Below are positions 16,804 to 25,755 of a stretch of DNA of 64,000 nucleotides, in pieces. This stretch comes from DATBQN01 sp963755825. Lineage in GTDB: Bacteria > Acidobacteriota > Thermoanaerobaculia > Multivoradales > UBA5704. Under the pieces are notes generated by a model, which made no database searches, was not told the DNA's origin, and saw nothing but the letters and a program-made list of their open reading frames with translations. The position numbers and the translations under genes are program-made. Location: positions 2,356,001-2,420,000 of the forward strand of contig CAVWLA010000001.1 of NCBI GenBank assembly GCA_963755825.1, written 5' to 3'. The first letter of the stretch is position 1; each line of letters begins with the position of its first letter.

Positions 16804-17892
16804 CTATGCGCCGGCGGCGAGCCGCGCGAGCCAGTCCTTGATGCCGCTGTCGAGGCGGTGGCGCTCGGCGTGGCGCTCCACCGCCTCGCGCACCAGGCGA
16901 TCGACGAGCCGCGGCAGCGGCAGGCCGGCGATCTCCCACAGGCGCGGGTACATGGAGATGCTGGTGAAACCGGGGAGGGTGTTGATCTCGTTGACGTAGA
17001 GCCGCTCCCCCTCGAGGAAGAAGTCGACCCGCGCCATGCCGGAGCCGGCGACGGCGGCGAAGGCGTCGACGGCGAGGCGGCGGGCGCGCTCGGCGATCGC
17101 CGCCGGCAGCGGCGCCGGCGCGAGGAGCCGCGCGGTGTCCTGCAGGTACTTGTCGGCGTAGTCGTAGAAGGCGTTGCCGGGGACGATCTCGCCGAGGCCC
17201 GAGGCCTCCAGGCGGTCGGGGAGGCCGATGACGGCGCACTCGAGCTCGCGGCCGCTGACGCCGCGCTCGACGAGCACCGCGTCGTCGAAGCGGAGGGCGC
17301 CGCGCACGGCGGCCTCGAGATCCGCCGCGCCGTCGACCCGCGCCACGCCGACCGAGGAGCCGCCGACGCGCGGCTTGACGAAGAGTGGGAAGGCGAGCGC
17401 CCGGCAGCGGGCGAGGAGGCCGGCGGCATCGCGCTCGAATTCGCCGCGGGTGGCGGTCTCCGACTCGATGACCGGCACGCCCGCCGCGGCGAGCGCCCGC
17501 TTGGCGAGCACCTTGTCCATGGCGAGGGCGCTGGCGAGGACGCCGGCGCCGACGTACGGCAGATCGAGCATCTCGCAGAGCCCCTGCAGCGTGCCGTCCT
17601 CGCCCCAGGTGCCGTGGACGATCGGGAAGAGCACCTCGGCGCCGCAGCCGACGAGATGCGACAGCGTCGGCGCCACTCGACCGGCTGCCGCGGCCGCCGG
17701 GATCGCCGCGGCATCGCCGGCGAGCACCGCGGCGCCCGCGGCGGGCGCGATCCAGCCGCCGTCCTCGGCGATCCCGAGCGCGATCACCTCATGACCGGCG
17801 GCGGCGAGCCCCGCCGCCACCGTGCGCGCCGAGCGGATCGAAACCTGGTGCTCGACGCTCCTCCCCCCGAAGATGACACCCACTCTCGCCAT
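16804..17892 (-). CDS. ddl: D-alanine--D-alanine ligase
   Basis: A 362-aa ATP-grasp enzyme that joins two D-alanines for the peptidoglycan precursor in the cytoplasm. Characteristic motifs are GVIFGGRSVEHQVSIRSA at the N-terminus, GTWGEDGTLQGLCE, FVKPRVGGSSVGVARV and the C-terminal VNEINTLPGFTSISMYP. The length is normal for DdlA-type ligases. The ATG at 17892 follows a G-rich SD. It is likely the first gene of a unit with the phosphoesterase. Confidence 0.95.
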   Translation of the reverse strand: MARVGVIFGGRSVEHQVSIRSARTVAAGLAAAGHEVIALGIAEDGGWIAPAAGAAVLAGDAAAIPAAAAAGRVAPTLSHLVGCGAEVLFPIVHGTWGEDGTLQGLCEMLDLPYVGAGVLASALAMDKVLAKRALAAAGVPVIESETATRGEFERDAAGLLARCRALAFPLFVKPRVGGSSVGVARVDGAADLEAAVRGALRFDDAVLVERGVSGRELECAVIGLPDRLEASGLGEIVPGNAFYDYADKYLQDTARLLAPAPLPAAIAERARRLAVDAFAAVAGSGMARVDFFLEGERLYVNEINTLPGFTSISMYPRLWEIAGLPLPRLVDRLVREAVERHAERHRLDSGIKDWLARLAAGA

Positions 17893-18038
17893 CGTCCCCC
17901 CTGCTCCTTTCCAGCCGGCGCCGAGGCGCCCGCGACGCGTGCCGATCTGTTGCAGCGATGTGCCGATGTGCGACGAACCCGGCTCCGGCGGCGGCCATGC
18001 TATCGCGGCGGCGGCAGCCTGCTCAGAGCGCGCTCTTC

Positions 18039-19643
18039 CTATCTGCGGCCGAGATCGACCTTGTGCGCGCTCTGCACCTCGGGGAGGGCGCGGAGCCTGG
18101 CGAGGAGGTCGTCGCCCGGCTCCTGGTCGAGGCGGAGGACGGCGAGCGCCAGCGCCTCGCCCGACGGCGCGCCACGGCGCGCCAGGTGGATGTCGGCGAT
18201 GTTCACGCCGGCCTCGCCGAGGAGCGTGCCGAGGCGGCCGACGACGCCCGGCCGGTCGCGGTTCTCGAGCACCAGGAGCCTGCCCGCCGGCGAGAACTCG
18301 AGGCGGAAGCCGCCGAAGCGCACCACCCGCGGGTCGCTCTCGCCGAAGAGCGTGCCGTCGAGCTCCACCCGAGAGCCGCCGCCGGCGAGCCCGACGCCGA
18401 GGAGCTGCGGGTAGTCGGCGGCGCTGCTGTGGGTCGAGCGCACCACCTCGATCCCGCGGCTCTCGGCGAGGCGCTCGGCGTTGACGTAGTTGACCCCCTC
18501 GCCGAGGAAGGTCGAGAGGACCCCTTTCAACGTCGCCACCGTGATCGGCACGCGGAGCGGCTCGTCGATCCCCCAGAGGCCCACCTCGAGCCGCTGCGGC
18601 GCGCTCCCCAGCAGCTGGCTCGCCATGCTGCCGAGCTGCTCGGCGAGCGCCAGGTAGGGCTCGGCGCGGGCGCCGGCGGAGCGGAAGGGCAGGTTGACCG
18701 CGGCGATCGACAGCGAGCCGGCGAGCGCCCCCAGCACCATCTCCGCGGTCTCGGTGGAGATCCGCTCCTGCGCCTCGCGGGTCTGGGCGCCGAGGTGCGG
18801 CGTCGCCACCACGCGCGGGTGGCGGACGAGGGCGAAGTCCGCCGGCGGCTCCTCGGCGAAGACGTCGAGCCCGGCGCCGGCGAGCCGGCCGGCGGCGAGC
18901 GCCGCCAAGAGCGCCGCCTCGTCGACCACCCCGCCGCGGCTGCAGTTGACGACGATGGCGCTCGGCTTCATCGCCGCCAGGCGGGCCGTCGAGAGGAGGC
19001 TCCTGGTCTCCGCCGTCAGCGGCGTGTGGAGGGTGACGAAGTCGGCGCGCGGCAGCAGCTCGTCGAGCGGCAGCAGCTCGACCTCGAGGCGGCGCGCCGC
19101 CTGGGCGTCGAGGAACGGATCGTAGGCGACCACCTTCATCTCGAAGGCGCGGGCGCGCGACGCGACGCGCTGGCCGATGCGGCCGAAGCCGATGATGCCG
19201 AGCGTCTTGCCCTGCAGCTCGACGCCGAGAAATGGTTTGCGGTCCCAGCTGCCGCCCTTCAAGGCCGCGTCGGCGGCGGCGACGTTGCGGGCGACGGCGA
19301 GGAGGAGCGCGAAGGTGTGCTCGGTCGCCGACAGCAGGTTTGCCGTCGGCGCGTTCACCACCAGCACGCCGTGCTCGGTCGCCGCGGCGACGTCGACGTT
19401 GTCGACCCCGATGCCGGCGCGGCCGACGACCTTCAGCCGGCGGCCGGCGGCGAGCAGCTCGGCGGTCACCTTGGTGGTGCTGCGGACGATCAGCGCGTCG
19501 TAGTCGGCGACGATCTCGGCGAGGCGCGGCCGCTCGGCGGCGGTGAGCTCGTGGACGTGGGCGCCGGCGGCGCGCAGGAGCTCGACGCCGCCGGCGTCGA
19601 GCGAGTCGGCGATGAGGATGCGCGCTGGCGCCTCAGCGGCCAT
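18039..19643 (-). CDS. serA: D-3-phosphoglycerate dehydrogenase
   Basis: A 534-aa long-form (type I) PGDH that catalyses the first step of serine synthesis. The catalytic domain shows the NAD fold motif IIGFGRIGQRVA, the NCSRGGVVDE signature and the active His in ATPHLGAQTREAQ. An intervening ASB domain follows (about 320-450), then a C-terminal ACT domain (VLENRDRPGVVGRLGTLLG) that likely mediates serine feedback. Its start overlaps the 3' end of the aminotransferase gene by 11 bases, which implies coupling with the next enzyme of the same pathway. Confidence 0.95.
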   Translation of the reverse strand: MAAEAPARILIADSLDAGGVELLRAAGAHVHELTAAERPRLAEIVADYDALIVRSTTKVTAELLAAGRRLKVVGRAGIGVDNVDVAAATEHGVLVVNAPTANLLSATEHTFALLLAVARNVAAADAALKGGSWDRKPFLGVELQGKTLGIIGFGRIGQRVASRARAFEMKVVAYDPFLDAQAARRLEVELLPLDELLPRADFVTLHTPLTAETRSLLSTARLAAMKPSAIVVNCSRGGVVDEAALLAALAAGRLAGAGLDVFAEEPPADFALVRHPRVVATPHLGAQTREAQERISTETAEMVLGALAGSLSIAAVNLPFRSAGARAEPYLALAEQLGSMASQLLGSAPQRLEVGLWGIDEPLRVPITVATLKGVLSTFLGEGVNYVNAERLAESRGIEVVRSTHSSAADYPQLLGVGLAGGGSRVELDGTLFGESDPRVVRFGGFRLEFSPAGRLLVLENRDRPGVVGRLGTLLGEAGVNIADIHLARRGAPSGEALALAVLRLDQEPGDDLLARLRALPEVQSAHKVDLGRR

Positions 19644-20757
19644 CGGCCGGGCCCCCGGAGACCGCCGCCGGTGCTTCTGCCAGCACCTCGTCGATCACCG
19701 TCAAGAGGCCGGCGAGATCGCCGGCGCGGACCTCGCCCATGTGGCCGATGCGGAAGGTCGAGGACTTCCAGTCGCCGTAACCGCCGCCGACGGTGAAGCC
19801 GCGGCCGGCGAGCGCCTTGACCAGCTCGGGTGCGGCGACGCCGGCGGGCGGCGCCAGACAGCTCACCGTCTGCGAGCGCGCCGTCGGCGCCGAGGCGTAG
19901 GCACAGCCGCGCGCCGCGGCCCACGTGGCGGTCTGCCGGGCGAGTGCCGCGTGGCGCTCCCAGCGCGCCTCCATCCCTTCGGCCAGGATGTGGTCGAGCT
20001 GCGCGTCGAGGGCGTAGATCAGCGGGATCGCCGGGGTGGTGATGAAGCCGCCCTCGCGGTGCTTGTCGCGGTAGCGCAGGAGATCGGTGTAGTAGCCGCG
20101 GCGGGCGACCGCGGCGGCGCGCTCGGCGGCGCGCGCCGAGAGGGTGAAGAGGGCGAGGCCGGGGGGCAGCGCCAGCGCCTTCTGCGTCCCGGCGAGCACC
20201 ACGTCGATCCCCCAGGCGTCGGTCTCCACCGCGGCGCCGCCCAGCGACGAGACGGTGTCGACGAGGAGGAGCGCGTCGCTCTCCTCGCGCACGGCGCGGG
20301 TGATCTCGGCGAGCGGGCTCATCACCCCCGTCGAGGTCTCGTTGTGCACCAGGGTGACGGCGTCATAGCGCTGGCGCCTGAGGGCGGCGCGCACGAGGTC
20401 GGGGTCGACCGCCTGCCCCCAGGGGACGGCGACCTGATCGGCGGTCTTGCCGGCGGCGCGGCTGATGGCGTGCCAGCGCTCGGAGAAGGCGCCGCAAGTG
20501 AGGCAGAGCACGCGCTCGGCGGCGGTCGAGACGACGGCGCTCTCCATGATGAGGGTCGAGCTGCCGGTCGCGATCATCACGTCGCCGGCGGTGCGGAAGA
20601 CCGCCGGCAGGCGGCCGGCGAGCGACTCGTAGAGGGCGCGGAAGGGCGGCGAGCGGTGGCCCATCATCGGCTTCGTCATCGCCTGGCGGACGGCCTCGGT
20701 GACGTAGCTGGGGCCGGGGAGGAAGAAGCGGATGGTCTCGCGCTCGCTGTCGGTCAT
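19633..20757 (-). CDS. Class V aminotransferase, probable phosphoserine aminotransferase
   Basis: A 374-aa PLP enzyme. The ATG at 20757 was chosen because the family's N-terminal FLPGPSYV begins soon after and AGGTGAG lies upstream. The PLP lysine is in VVLAGTQKALALPPG. GHRSPPFRALY and GYYTDLLRYRDK are typical of the alanine-glyoxylate/serine-pyruvate/SerC-like branch. Overlap with serA strongly suggests it makes phosphoserine from phosphohydroxypyruvate, as in organisms using a class V SerC analogue. An alanine-glyoxylate or serine-glyoxylate activity remains possible. Confidence 0.85.
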   Translation of the reverse strand: MTDSERETIRFFLPGPSYVTEAVRQAMTKPMMGHRSPPFRALYESLAGRLPAVFRTAGDVMIATGSSTLIMESAVVSTAAERVLCLTCGAFSERWHAISRAAGKTADQVAVPWGQAVDPDLVRAALRRQRYDAVTLVHNETSTGVMSPLAEITRAVREESDALLLVDTVSSLGGAAVETDAWGIDVVLAGTQKALALPPGLALFTLSARAAERAAAVARRGYYTDLLRYRDKHREGGFITTPAIPLIYALDAQLDHILAEGMEARWERHAALARQTATWAAARGCAYASAPTARSQTVSCLAPPAGVAAPELVKALAGRGFTVGGGYGDWKSSTFRIGHMGEVRAGDLAGLLTVIDEVLAEAPAAVSGGPADGR

Positions 20758-20917
20758 CGGGGTCTCACCTGGGGGCTCGCGGTCATCGGAAAGTGGGAGG
20801 GTCGAGGGCGCTCGACGGCGGCGAAGCGAGAGAATCGAGCCGGTGGAGCGATCGAAAGGAATGGCGGTCAACCGGCGGCTTCGCCGCACCGCGGCATTCT
20901 ACTCGAATCGCGGCCTC

Positions 20918-21370
20918 TCAGGAATCCCACGGCCGCGGCCGGCGGAGCGCCGCCACCAGCTCCGCGGTGGTGTAGGTGCGCGCCGCCTCGCCCGGCGGGC
21001 CGACCGTCCAGCCGTCGCCTTCGGGCGCCAGCGAGGGCGCCGCCACCTCGCCGCGCACGAGGAGGAGGGCGCAGCCGCGGAAGTGCTCGCGGCAAAGGTC
21101 GTCGAGGACCGGCGCCCCGCGGAGCGGCTTGACGGCGATCGCGCGGCCGCCGCTCGCGCCGGAGCCGACGGCGACGGCGCGGAGCACGCCGGCGGCGGCG
21201 GCGGCCTCGAGATCGGCGGGGGCGGCCGGCATCGCCGCGGCATCGGGCGCCAGATCGAGCCAGCCGGCGCGCAGGCCGGCGGCGGCGAGCGCGGCGAGGA
21301 GCGCGGCGAAGGGCTCCGGCCCCTCCTCCACTCGCAGCCGGTGGAGGCGCCTGAGATGGGGGTCGCTCAT
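20918..21370 (-). CDS. Hypothetical protein, 150 aa, coupled to namZ
   Basis: The protein is Ala-rich with no family I recognise. Its start overlaps the stop of the DUF1343 gene in an ATGA, which supports that it is real. The sequence has alternating hydrophobic/charged character (LDDLCREHFRGCALLLVRGE; YTTAELVAALRR) and no membrane segment, so it is probably a small soluble alpha/beta protein. Confidence 0.65.
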   Translation of the reverse strand: MSDPHLRRLHRLRVEEGPEPFAALLAALAAAGLRAGWLDLAPDAAAMPAAPADLEAAAAAGVLRAVAVGSGASGGRAIAVKPLRGAPVLDDLCREHFRGCALLLVRGEVAAPSLAPEGDGWTVGPPGEAARTYTTAELVAALRRPRPWDS

Positions 21371-22554
21371 CGGTAGAGGAGGATCTCCTCGCACTCGCGG
21401 CGGAACTCCGCCTCGTCCGCGGCCCAGCTTGCCATCCAGTCGGCGAGGTCCGCCGCGTCGCCGGAATCGATCGCCTGCCGGCAGCGGACGGTGCGCGCCA
21501 GCAGATCGATCGCAGGGATCTCGGCGACGAACTCGTAGGCGGCGCGCCGCCAGGCGAAGGCCTCCGGCGCCGCGGCGCGGAAGGCGGCGAGGAGCTCGAC
21601 GCCGGTGCGGTAGGCGGCGAGGCGGGGCGCCGCGGTCACCGCCAGCTCGACGCCGCCGCAGATGCGGCCGGCGTGCTTCTGGAACTGCGGCCGGAAATAG
21701 GTCGGCACGAAGGCGACGCCGGGGAGCCCGCGCGCCGCCAAGCGGTCGGCGACGGCGGTCGGCTCGACCCCCGGCGCGCCGGCGAGCTGGAACGGTCGCG
21801 TCGTCCCCCGCCCCTCCGACAGCTCGGTCGCCTCGACCAGGCAGCCGCCGGGATAGAGCTGCGCCGTCGTCGCCGACGGCATGTTGGGCGACGGCGCGAC
21901 GAACGGCCGGCCGGTCTCCTCCCAGGTCGTGGCGCGCGTCCAGCCCTCCATCGTCCAGATGGTCAGGCCGTCGCGGAGGCCGCGCCGGCGGGCCTCGAGG
22001 AGCGCCAGCTCGCCCAGCGTCAGGCCGTGGCAGACCGGCGTGCGGAAGGCGCCGACGAAGGAGTCGAAGCCGGGCTCCGGCAGGTTGCCCTCGACGCGCT
22101 CGCCGCCGAGCGGGTTGGGGCGGTCGAGGAACCACACCTCGCAGCCGGCGCCGATCGCCACCAGCGCCGCCCACACCGCCGTCGCGGCATAGGTGTAGTA
22201 GCGGGCGCCGACGTCCTGCAGGTCGACGACGAGGAGGTCGAGGCCGGCGACGGCCGCGGCGTCGGGCACCAGCGAGGCGGCGGCGTCGCCGTAGAGCGAG
22301 ACGATGGGGATGCCGGTCCACGGGTCGGGCGCCGATTGGGCGGCGACCATGTCCTGCTCGACGCCGTAGTAGCCGTGCTCGGGGCCGAAGAGGACGGCCG
22401 GCGCTCCCGCCGGGCTCGCCGCCAGCGCGCGGTGGGCGGGGCGGAGGTCGGCGGTGAGCGAGGCGCCGTGGGCGAGCAGGCCGTAGCGCCGCCCGGCGAG
22501 CCGCCGCGGATCGGCGAGCAGGCGGTCCAGCCCCGTCGCGAGCAACCGGCTCAC
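21367..22554 (-). CDS. namZ: DUF1343 family exo-beta-N-acetylmuramidase (NamZ/YbbC-like)
   Basis: A 395-aa protein starting at a GTG that overlaps the moaC stop (GTGA). The conserved DUF1343 features are GLLAHGASLTADLRP, FGPEHGYYGVEQDM, VDLQDVGARYYTY, FLDRPNPLGG, and NMPSATTAQLYPG followed by TELSEGRGTT. The family member NamZ of Bacillus removes N-acetylmuramic acid from the non-reducing end of peptidoglycan fragments. No clear signal peptide is visible, which would imply cytoplasmic recycling or an unrecognised export route. No other MurNAc genes are nearby. Confidence 0.8.
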   Translation of the reverse strand: MSRLLATGLDRLLADPRRLAGRRYGLLAHGASLTADLRPAHRALAASPAGAPAVLFGPEHGYYGVEQDMVAAQSAPDPWTGIPIVSLYGDAAASLVPDAAAVAGLDLLVVDLQDVGARYYTYAATAVWAALVAIGAGCEVWFLDRPNPLGGERVEGNLPEPGFDSFVGAFRTPVCHGLTLGELALLEARRRGLRDGLTIWTMEGWTRATTWEETGRPFVAPSPNMPSATTAQLYPGGCLVEATELSEGRGTTRPFQLAGAPGVEPTAVADRLAARGLPGVAFVPTYFRPQFQKHAGRICGGVELAVTAAPRLAAYRTGVELLAAFRAAAPEAFAWRRAAYEFVAEIPAIDLLARTVRCRQAIDSGDAADLADWMASWAADEAEFRRECEEILLYR

Positions 22555-23030
22555 CCGCCGTCCGGCCGGCGGTAGGCGCCGCGCTGGCCGCCGCTCTTCG
22601 CCTCGAGGCGGAGATCGGTGACCACCGCGCCGCGCTCGACGGCCTTCACCATGTCGTAGAGGGCCAGGGCGGCGGTCGAGCAGGCGACGAGCGCCTCCAT
22701 CTCGGCGCCGGTCCGCGCCGTCACGGTGACGCGGCTGCGGATGGCGACCCCCTCGGGGATCGGCACCACGTCGATCTCCACCTGGTCGAGCGGCAGCGAA
22801 TGGGCGAGCGGGATGAGCTCGTCCGTCCGCTTGGCGGCCTGGATGCCGGCGAGCCGCGCCACCGCGAAGGCGTCGCCCTTCGGCAGGTTGGCGAGGCGGA
22901 TGACGGTCTGCGGCGACAGCAGGACGCGGCAGGAGGCCTCGGCGATGCGGTGCGTCACCGCCTTCCCCGACACGTCGACCATGCGCGCCTGGCCGTCACG
23001 GTCGAGGTGGCTGAAGGGCTCTTGGCTCAT
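22551..23030 (-). CDS. moaC: Cyclic pyranopterin monophosphate synthase MoaC
   Basis: A 159-aa enzyme that turns 3',8-cyclo-GTP into cyclic pyranopterin monophosphate in molybdenum-cofactor synthesis. Family motifs include MVDVSGKAVTHR, GIQAAKRTDELIPLAH, the TGAEMEALVACSTAALALYDM stretch (22680-22740 region), and the terminal KSGG. The ATG at 23030 has GGAAG upstream and matches the MoaC N-terminus. No other moa or mog genes lie in the window. It leads a unit with two unrelated genes. Confidence 0.95.
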   Translation of the reverse strand: MSQEPFSHLDRDGQARMVDVSGKAVTHRIAEASCRVLLSPQTVIRLANLPKGDAFAVARLAGIQAAKRTDELIPLAHSLPLDQVEIDVVPIPEGVAIRSRVTVTARTGAEMEALVACSTAALALYDMVKAVERGAVVTDLRLEAKSGGQRGAYRRPDGG

Positions 23031-23182
23031 GGCGTGCTTCCGTTCCGTATTCTCTCTTGCGGCGCCGGCGCCGGCGGTCGGCACAGACGACGCGACCGGC
23101 GCCAACTCCTCTGCATGCTAGCATTTCACCCGCCTGACTCCGCGAGCTCGCGGCCCTCGCCGGCCACACCGTCTCTGATCCA

Positions 23183-23863
23183 ATGCGACTGAGTATCGTG
23201 ATGCCGACCCTGGACGAGGCGGTGGCGCTGGCGCACCACCTCCCCGCCGCGCTCGCCGTCGCCGACTTCGTCGTCGTCTCCGATGGCGGCAGCGCCGATC
23301 GCACCGTGGCGATCGCCGAGGAGCTCGGCGCGCTGGTGGTCAGCGGCACCGCCGGCCGCGGCGTGCAGCTCAACCGCGGCGCGCGGGCGGCGCTCGCAGC
23401 CGGCGCCGATCTCCTCCTCTTCCTCCACGCCGATACCGTGCTGCCGCCCGGCGCGCGCGCCGCGCTCGACGCGGCGGTCGCCGGCGGCGCCCGCGGCGGC
23501 GCCTTCCTCCTGCGCTTCGATTCGGCGCGCGCCGGGATGCGGCTCGGCGGCTGGCTGGTCAGCATGCGCACCCGCTGGCTGCGCATGCCGCTCGGCGATC
23601 AGGCGCAGTTCGCCACCCGCGACACCTTCGCCGCGCTCGGCGGCTTCCGCGATTGGCCGCTGCTCGAGGATCTCGACTTCGCCTGGCGGCTGCGGCGCGC
23701 CGGCGCGCTGACGGTCATCGCGGCGCCGGTGACCACCTCGGCGCGCCGCTTCCACGAGCGCGGCTCGACGCGCACCGTGGCGACGAACTGGATGATCTGG
23801 CTGCTCTTCCTGCTGGGGATCTCGCCGCACCGGCTGGCGCGGCTCTACAAGAAGATTCGCTGA
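23183..23863 (+). CDS. TIGR04283-type family 2 glycosyltransferase
   Basis: A 226-aa GT-A fold enzyme. It starts with the family pattern MRLSIVMPTLDEA; VVSDGGSADRT and the metal-binding FLHADT follow. The acceptor region LEDLDFAWRLRRAG and the C-terminal hydrophobic FLLGISPHRLARLYKKIR agree with the TIGR04283 subgroup, which is often linked to membrane lipid or carotenoid-like glycosylation. No substrate can be assigned. It stands alone on the plus strand, convergent with HU. Confidence 0.88.
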   Translation: MRLSIVMPTLDEAVALAHHLPAALAVADFVVVSDGGSADRTVAIAEELGALVVSGTAGRGVQLNRGARAALAAGADLLLFLHADTVLPPGARAALDAAVAGGARGGAFLLRFDSARAGMRLGGWLVSMRTRWLRMPLGDQAQFATRDTFAALGGFRDWPLLEDLDFAWRLRRAGALTVIAAPVTTSARRFHERGSTRTVATNWMIWLLFLLGISPHRLARLYKKIR

Positions 23864-23906
23864 GGAAGGAGGGCGACGAGGAGGGGTTTGAGGAGGAGGG
23901 CCGTCA

Positions 23907-23936
23907 AGCCCCGTGGCCGCACGGCACCACAGGGCT
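23907..23936. terminator. Imperfect hairpin between convergent genes
   Basis: Arms 23907-23916 and 23927-23936 form a 9-pair stem with one mismatch, between the glycosyltransferase (+) and hup (-). It could serve both directions; no T-run is visible. Confidence 0.35.
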
Positions 23937-23958
23937 CGCGCCGCCGCGCTGGGACGTG

Positions 23959-24252
23959 CTACTTGCGCCGCTTCTTGTTGACCGACTCCTTGAGCTCCTT
24001 GCCGGCCTTGAAGCGCACGCTCTTGCTCGCCCGGATGCTGATCGACTCGCCGGTGGCCGGGTTGCGCCCCTTGCGGGCCGCGCGCTCGGAGACCGTGAAG
24101 CTGCCGAAGCCGGGGACCTTGGCGGTGTCGCCGCCCTTGAGGGCCGCGGTGATGGCGCCGAAGACCGCCTCGAACGCCTCGGCCGCCTGACGCCGGCTCA
24201 ACCCCTCGACCGCGTCCACAATGCTATTGACAAGCTCAGCCTTACCCGCCAT
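23959..24252 (-). CDS. hup: HU family DNA-binding protein
   Basis: A 97-aa nucleoid protein. HU signatures are AELVNSIVDAVEGLSRRQA at the N-terminus, VPGFGSFTV and the DNA-binding arm RKGRNPATGESISI, followed by a basic tail ending NKKRRK. A strong SD (GAGGAGGAG) and a near-consensus sigma-70 promoter precede it, as expected for an abundant protein. IHF is less likely because the protein is stand-alone. Confidence 0.95.
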   Translation of the reverse strand: MAGKAELVNSIVDAVEGLSRRQAAEAFEAVFGAITAALKGGDTAKVPGFGSFTVSERAARKGRNPATGESISIRASKSVRFKAGKELKESVNKKRRK

Positions 24253-24298
24253 CTGCTCTCCTCCTCTGAATTAGTTGTAGCCGATTGGACCGGGGCAG

Positions 24299-24327
24299 AC
24301 GATAAGTCAACACCCGCGGCCTGTCAA
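24299..24327 (-). promoter_or_regulatory. Sigma-70 promoter of hup
   Basis: On the minus strand, TTGACA (24322-24327, perfect -35) is followed after 17 bases by TATCGT (24299-24304, 4 of 6 matches to -10). It lies 47 bases upstream of the hup start. Confidence 0.75.
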
Positions 24328-24351
24328 GGCGCGCGAACAGCTCCGAAGCCC

Positions 24352-25752
24352 CTATTTACGGGCTTTTGCGAGCACGTTGACGGAGAAGCCGTCGTGGTCT
24401 CCGCCGGTCAGCACGCGCCAGCTGCCGGGGCCGGTGACACCCGCCGCGAGCGGCGCTCCGAGCACCTCGGCGAGGGGGTGCGGCGAGAACTCCGCGTGCT
24501 CGGCGCGGAAGCGGGCGACCACCCGTTCGTTCTCCTCCTCCTCGAGCGAGCAGGTGATGGCGACCAGCAGGCCGCCGGGGGCGACGAGCGGCGCGGCGCC
24601 GGCGAGCAGGCGGAGCGCCTGGCCGGTGAGCCGGCCGATCTCCCCCTCGCTGATCCGCCACTTGAGCTCGGGATGGCGGCGCAGCGTCCCCGTCCCGGTG
24701 CACGGCAGGTCGAGCACGACGCGGTCGAAGGTGCGGCGGAAGGGCGGCCGCGCGGCATCGGCGACGGCGACCGGCAGCGGCCGCCCCAGCCGGCGGAGGT
24801 TGTCGCGCAGCAGCGCCGTCCGCGCCAGCGAGACGTCGGCGAGATAGGGCACCACGCTGGGCTCCCAGGCGAGGAGGGCGAAGCTCTTGCCGCCCGGCGC
24901 CGCCGCCGCGTCGAGGACGCGCTCGCCCGGCCGCGGCGGCGGCACCAGCGCCGCCGCCTGGCTCGCCTCGTCCTGGATGTAGAAGGAGCCCGCCGCGAAC
25001 TGCGCGCCGGCGAGCGGATTGCCGCGGCGCACGGTGAGGCCGAGCGGAGACAGCGGCGCCGGCTCGACCTCGATGCCCTCGTCGATCAGCGCCTCCGCCA
25101 GCAGCTCGCGGCCGCCGCGGTCGCGAAAGGCGAGGAGCTGCATCGCCTTCGGCCGGTTGTTGGCGGCGAGGAGAGCGGCGGTCTTGCCGCGGCCGAAGCG
25201 CGCGATCCAGCGCTCGACGAGGAAGTCGGGATGGCTCTGGTCGATGGCGAGCCGGCGCACCGGATCGGCGTCGCGCACCGGCCAGTCGGCGAGGCGCGGG
25301 GCGCGGGCGATGGCGCGCAGCACGCCGTTGACGAAGCTGGCGCCGCCGCGGTGGGTGAGCTGGTGCGCCTGCTCGACCGCCTCGTGCACGGCGGCGTGCG
25401 GCGGCACGCGGTCGAGGAAGAGGAGCTGGTAGACGCCGATGCGGAGCGGGGCGAGGAGCGCCGGCTCGATGTCGCCGATGCGCCGGCTGCTGGCGTCGGC
25501 GATCACCTGGTCGAGCCGGCGCAGCCAGCGCAGCGTCCCCAGCACCAGCTCGCGGAGAAGCCCCTGGTCGCGCTCGTCGAAGCGCGCCAGAGCGCTGTCG
25601 AGGAAGGAGTCGACCGGCGCCAGCGAGGCGAGAGTGCGCTCGAGCACCCAGCCGGCGGAGGCGCGGACGTTGTCCTGGGCGCTGCGGCGGGGCGTCGTCC
25701 GCCGGCTGCGTCCGGGGGGAGGCGGCGGCGGCGCGGAGTGGTGCTTGCTCAT
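24352..25752 (-). CDS. rsmB: 16S rRNA (cytosine-967-C5)-methyltransferase RsmB
   Basis: A 466-aa enzyme with an N-terminal NusB-like RNA-binding domain (about 25-160: ASAGWVLERTL, VNGVLRAIAR) and a C-terminal SAM-dependent methyltransferase domain. Motifs are AAAAPGGKSFALL for SAM and two catalytic cysteines, in LDLPCTGTGTLRRHPE and in AITCSLEEEENE. It starts 3 bases after the fmt stop, so the two are co-transcribed, an arrangement common in bacteria. Confidence 0.93.
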   Translation of the reverse strand: MSKHHSAPPPPPPGRSRRTTPRRSAQDNVRASAGWVLERTLASLAPVDSFLDSALARFDERDQGLLRELVLGTLRWLRRLDQVIADASSRRIGDIEPALLAPLRIGVYQLLFLDRVPPHAAVHEAVEQAHQLTHRGGASFVNGVLRAIARAPRLADWPVRDADPVRRLAIDQSHPDFLVERWIARFGRGKTAALLAANNRPKAMQLLAFRDRGGRELLAEALIDEGIEVEPAPLSPLGLTVRRGNPLAGAQFAAGSFYIQDEASQAAALVPPPRPGERVLDAAAAPGGKSFALLAWEPSVVPYLADVSLARTALLRDNLRRLGRPLPVAVADAARPPFRRTFDRVVLDLPCTGTGTLRRHPELKWRISEGEIGRLTGQALRLLAGAAPLVAPGGLLVAITCSLEEEENERVVARFRAEHAEFSPHPLAEVLGAPLAAGVTGPGSWRVLTGGDHDGFSVNVLAKARK

Positions 25753-25755
25753 CGC

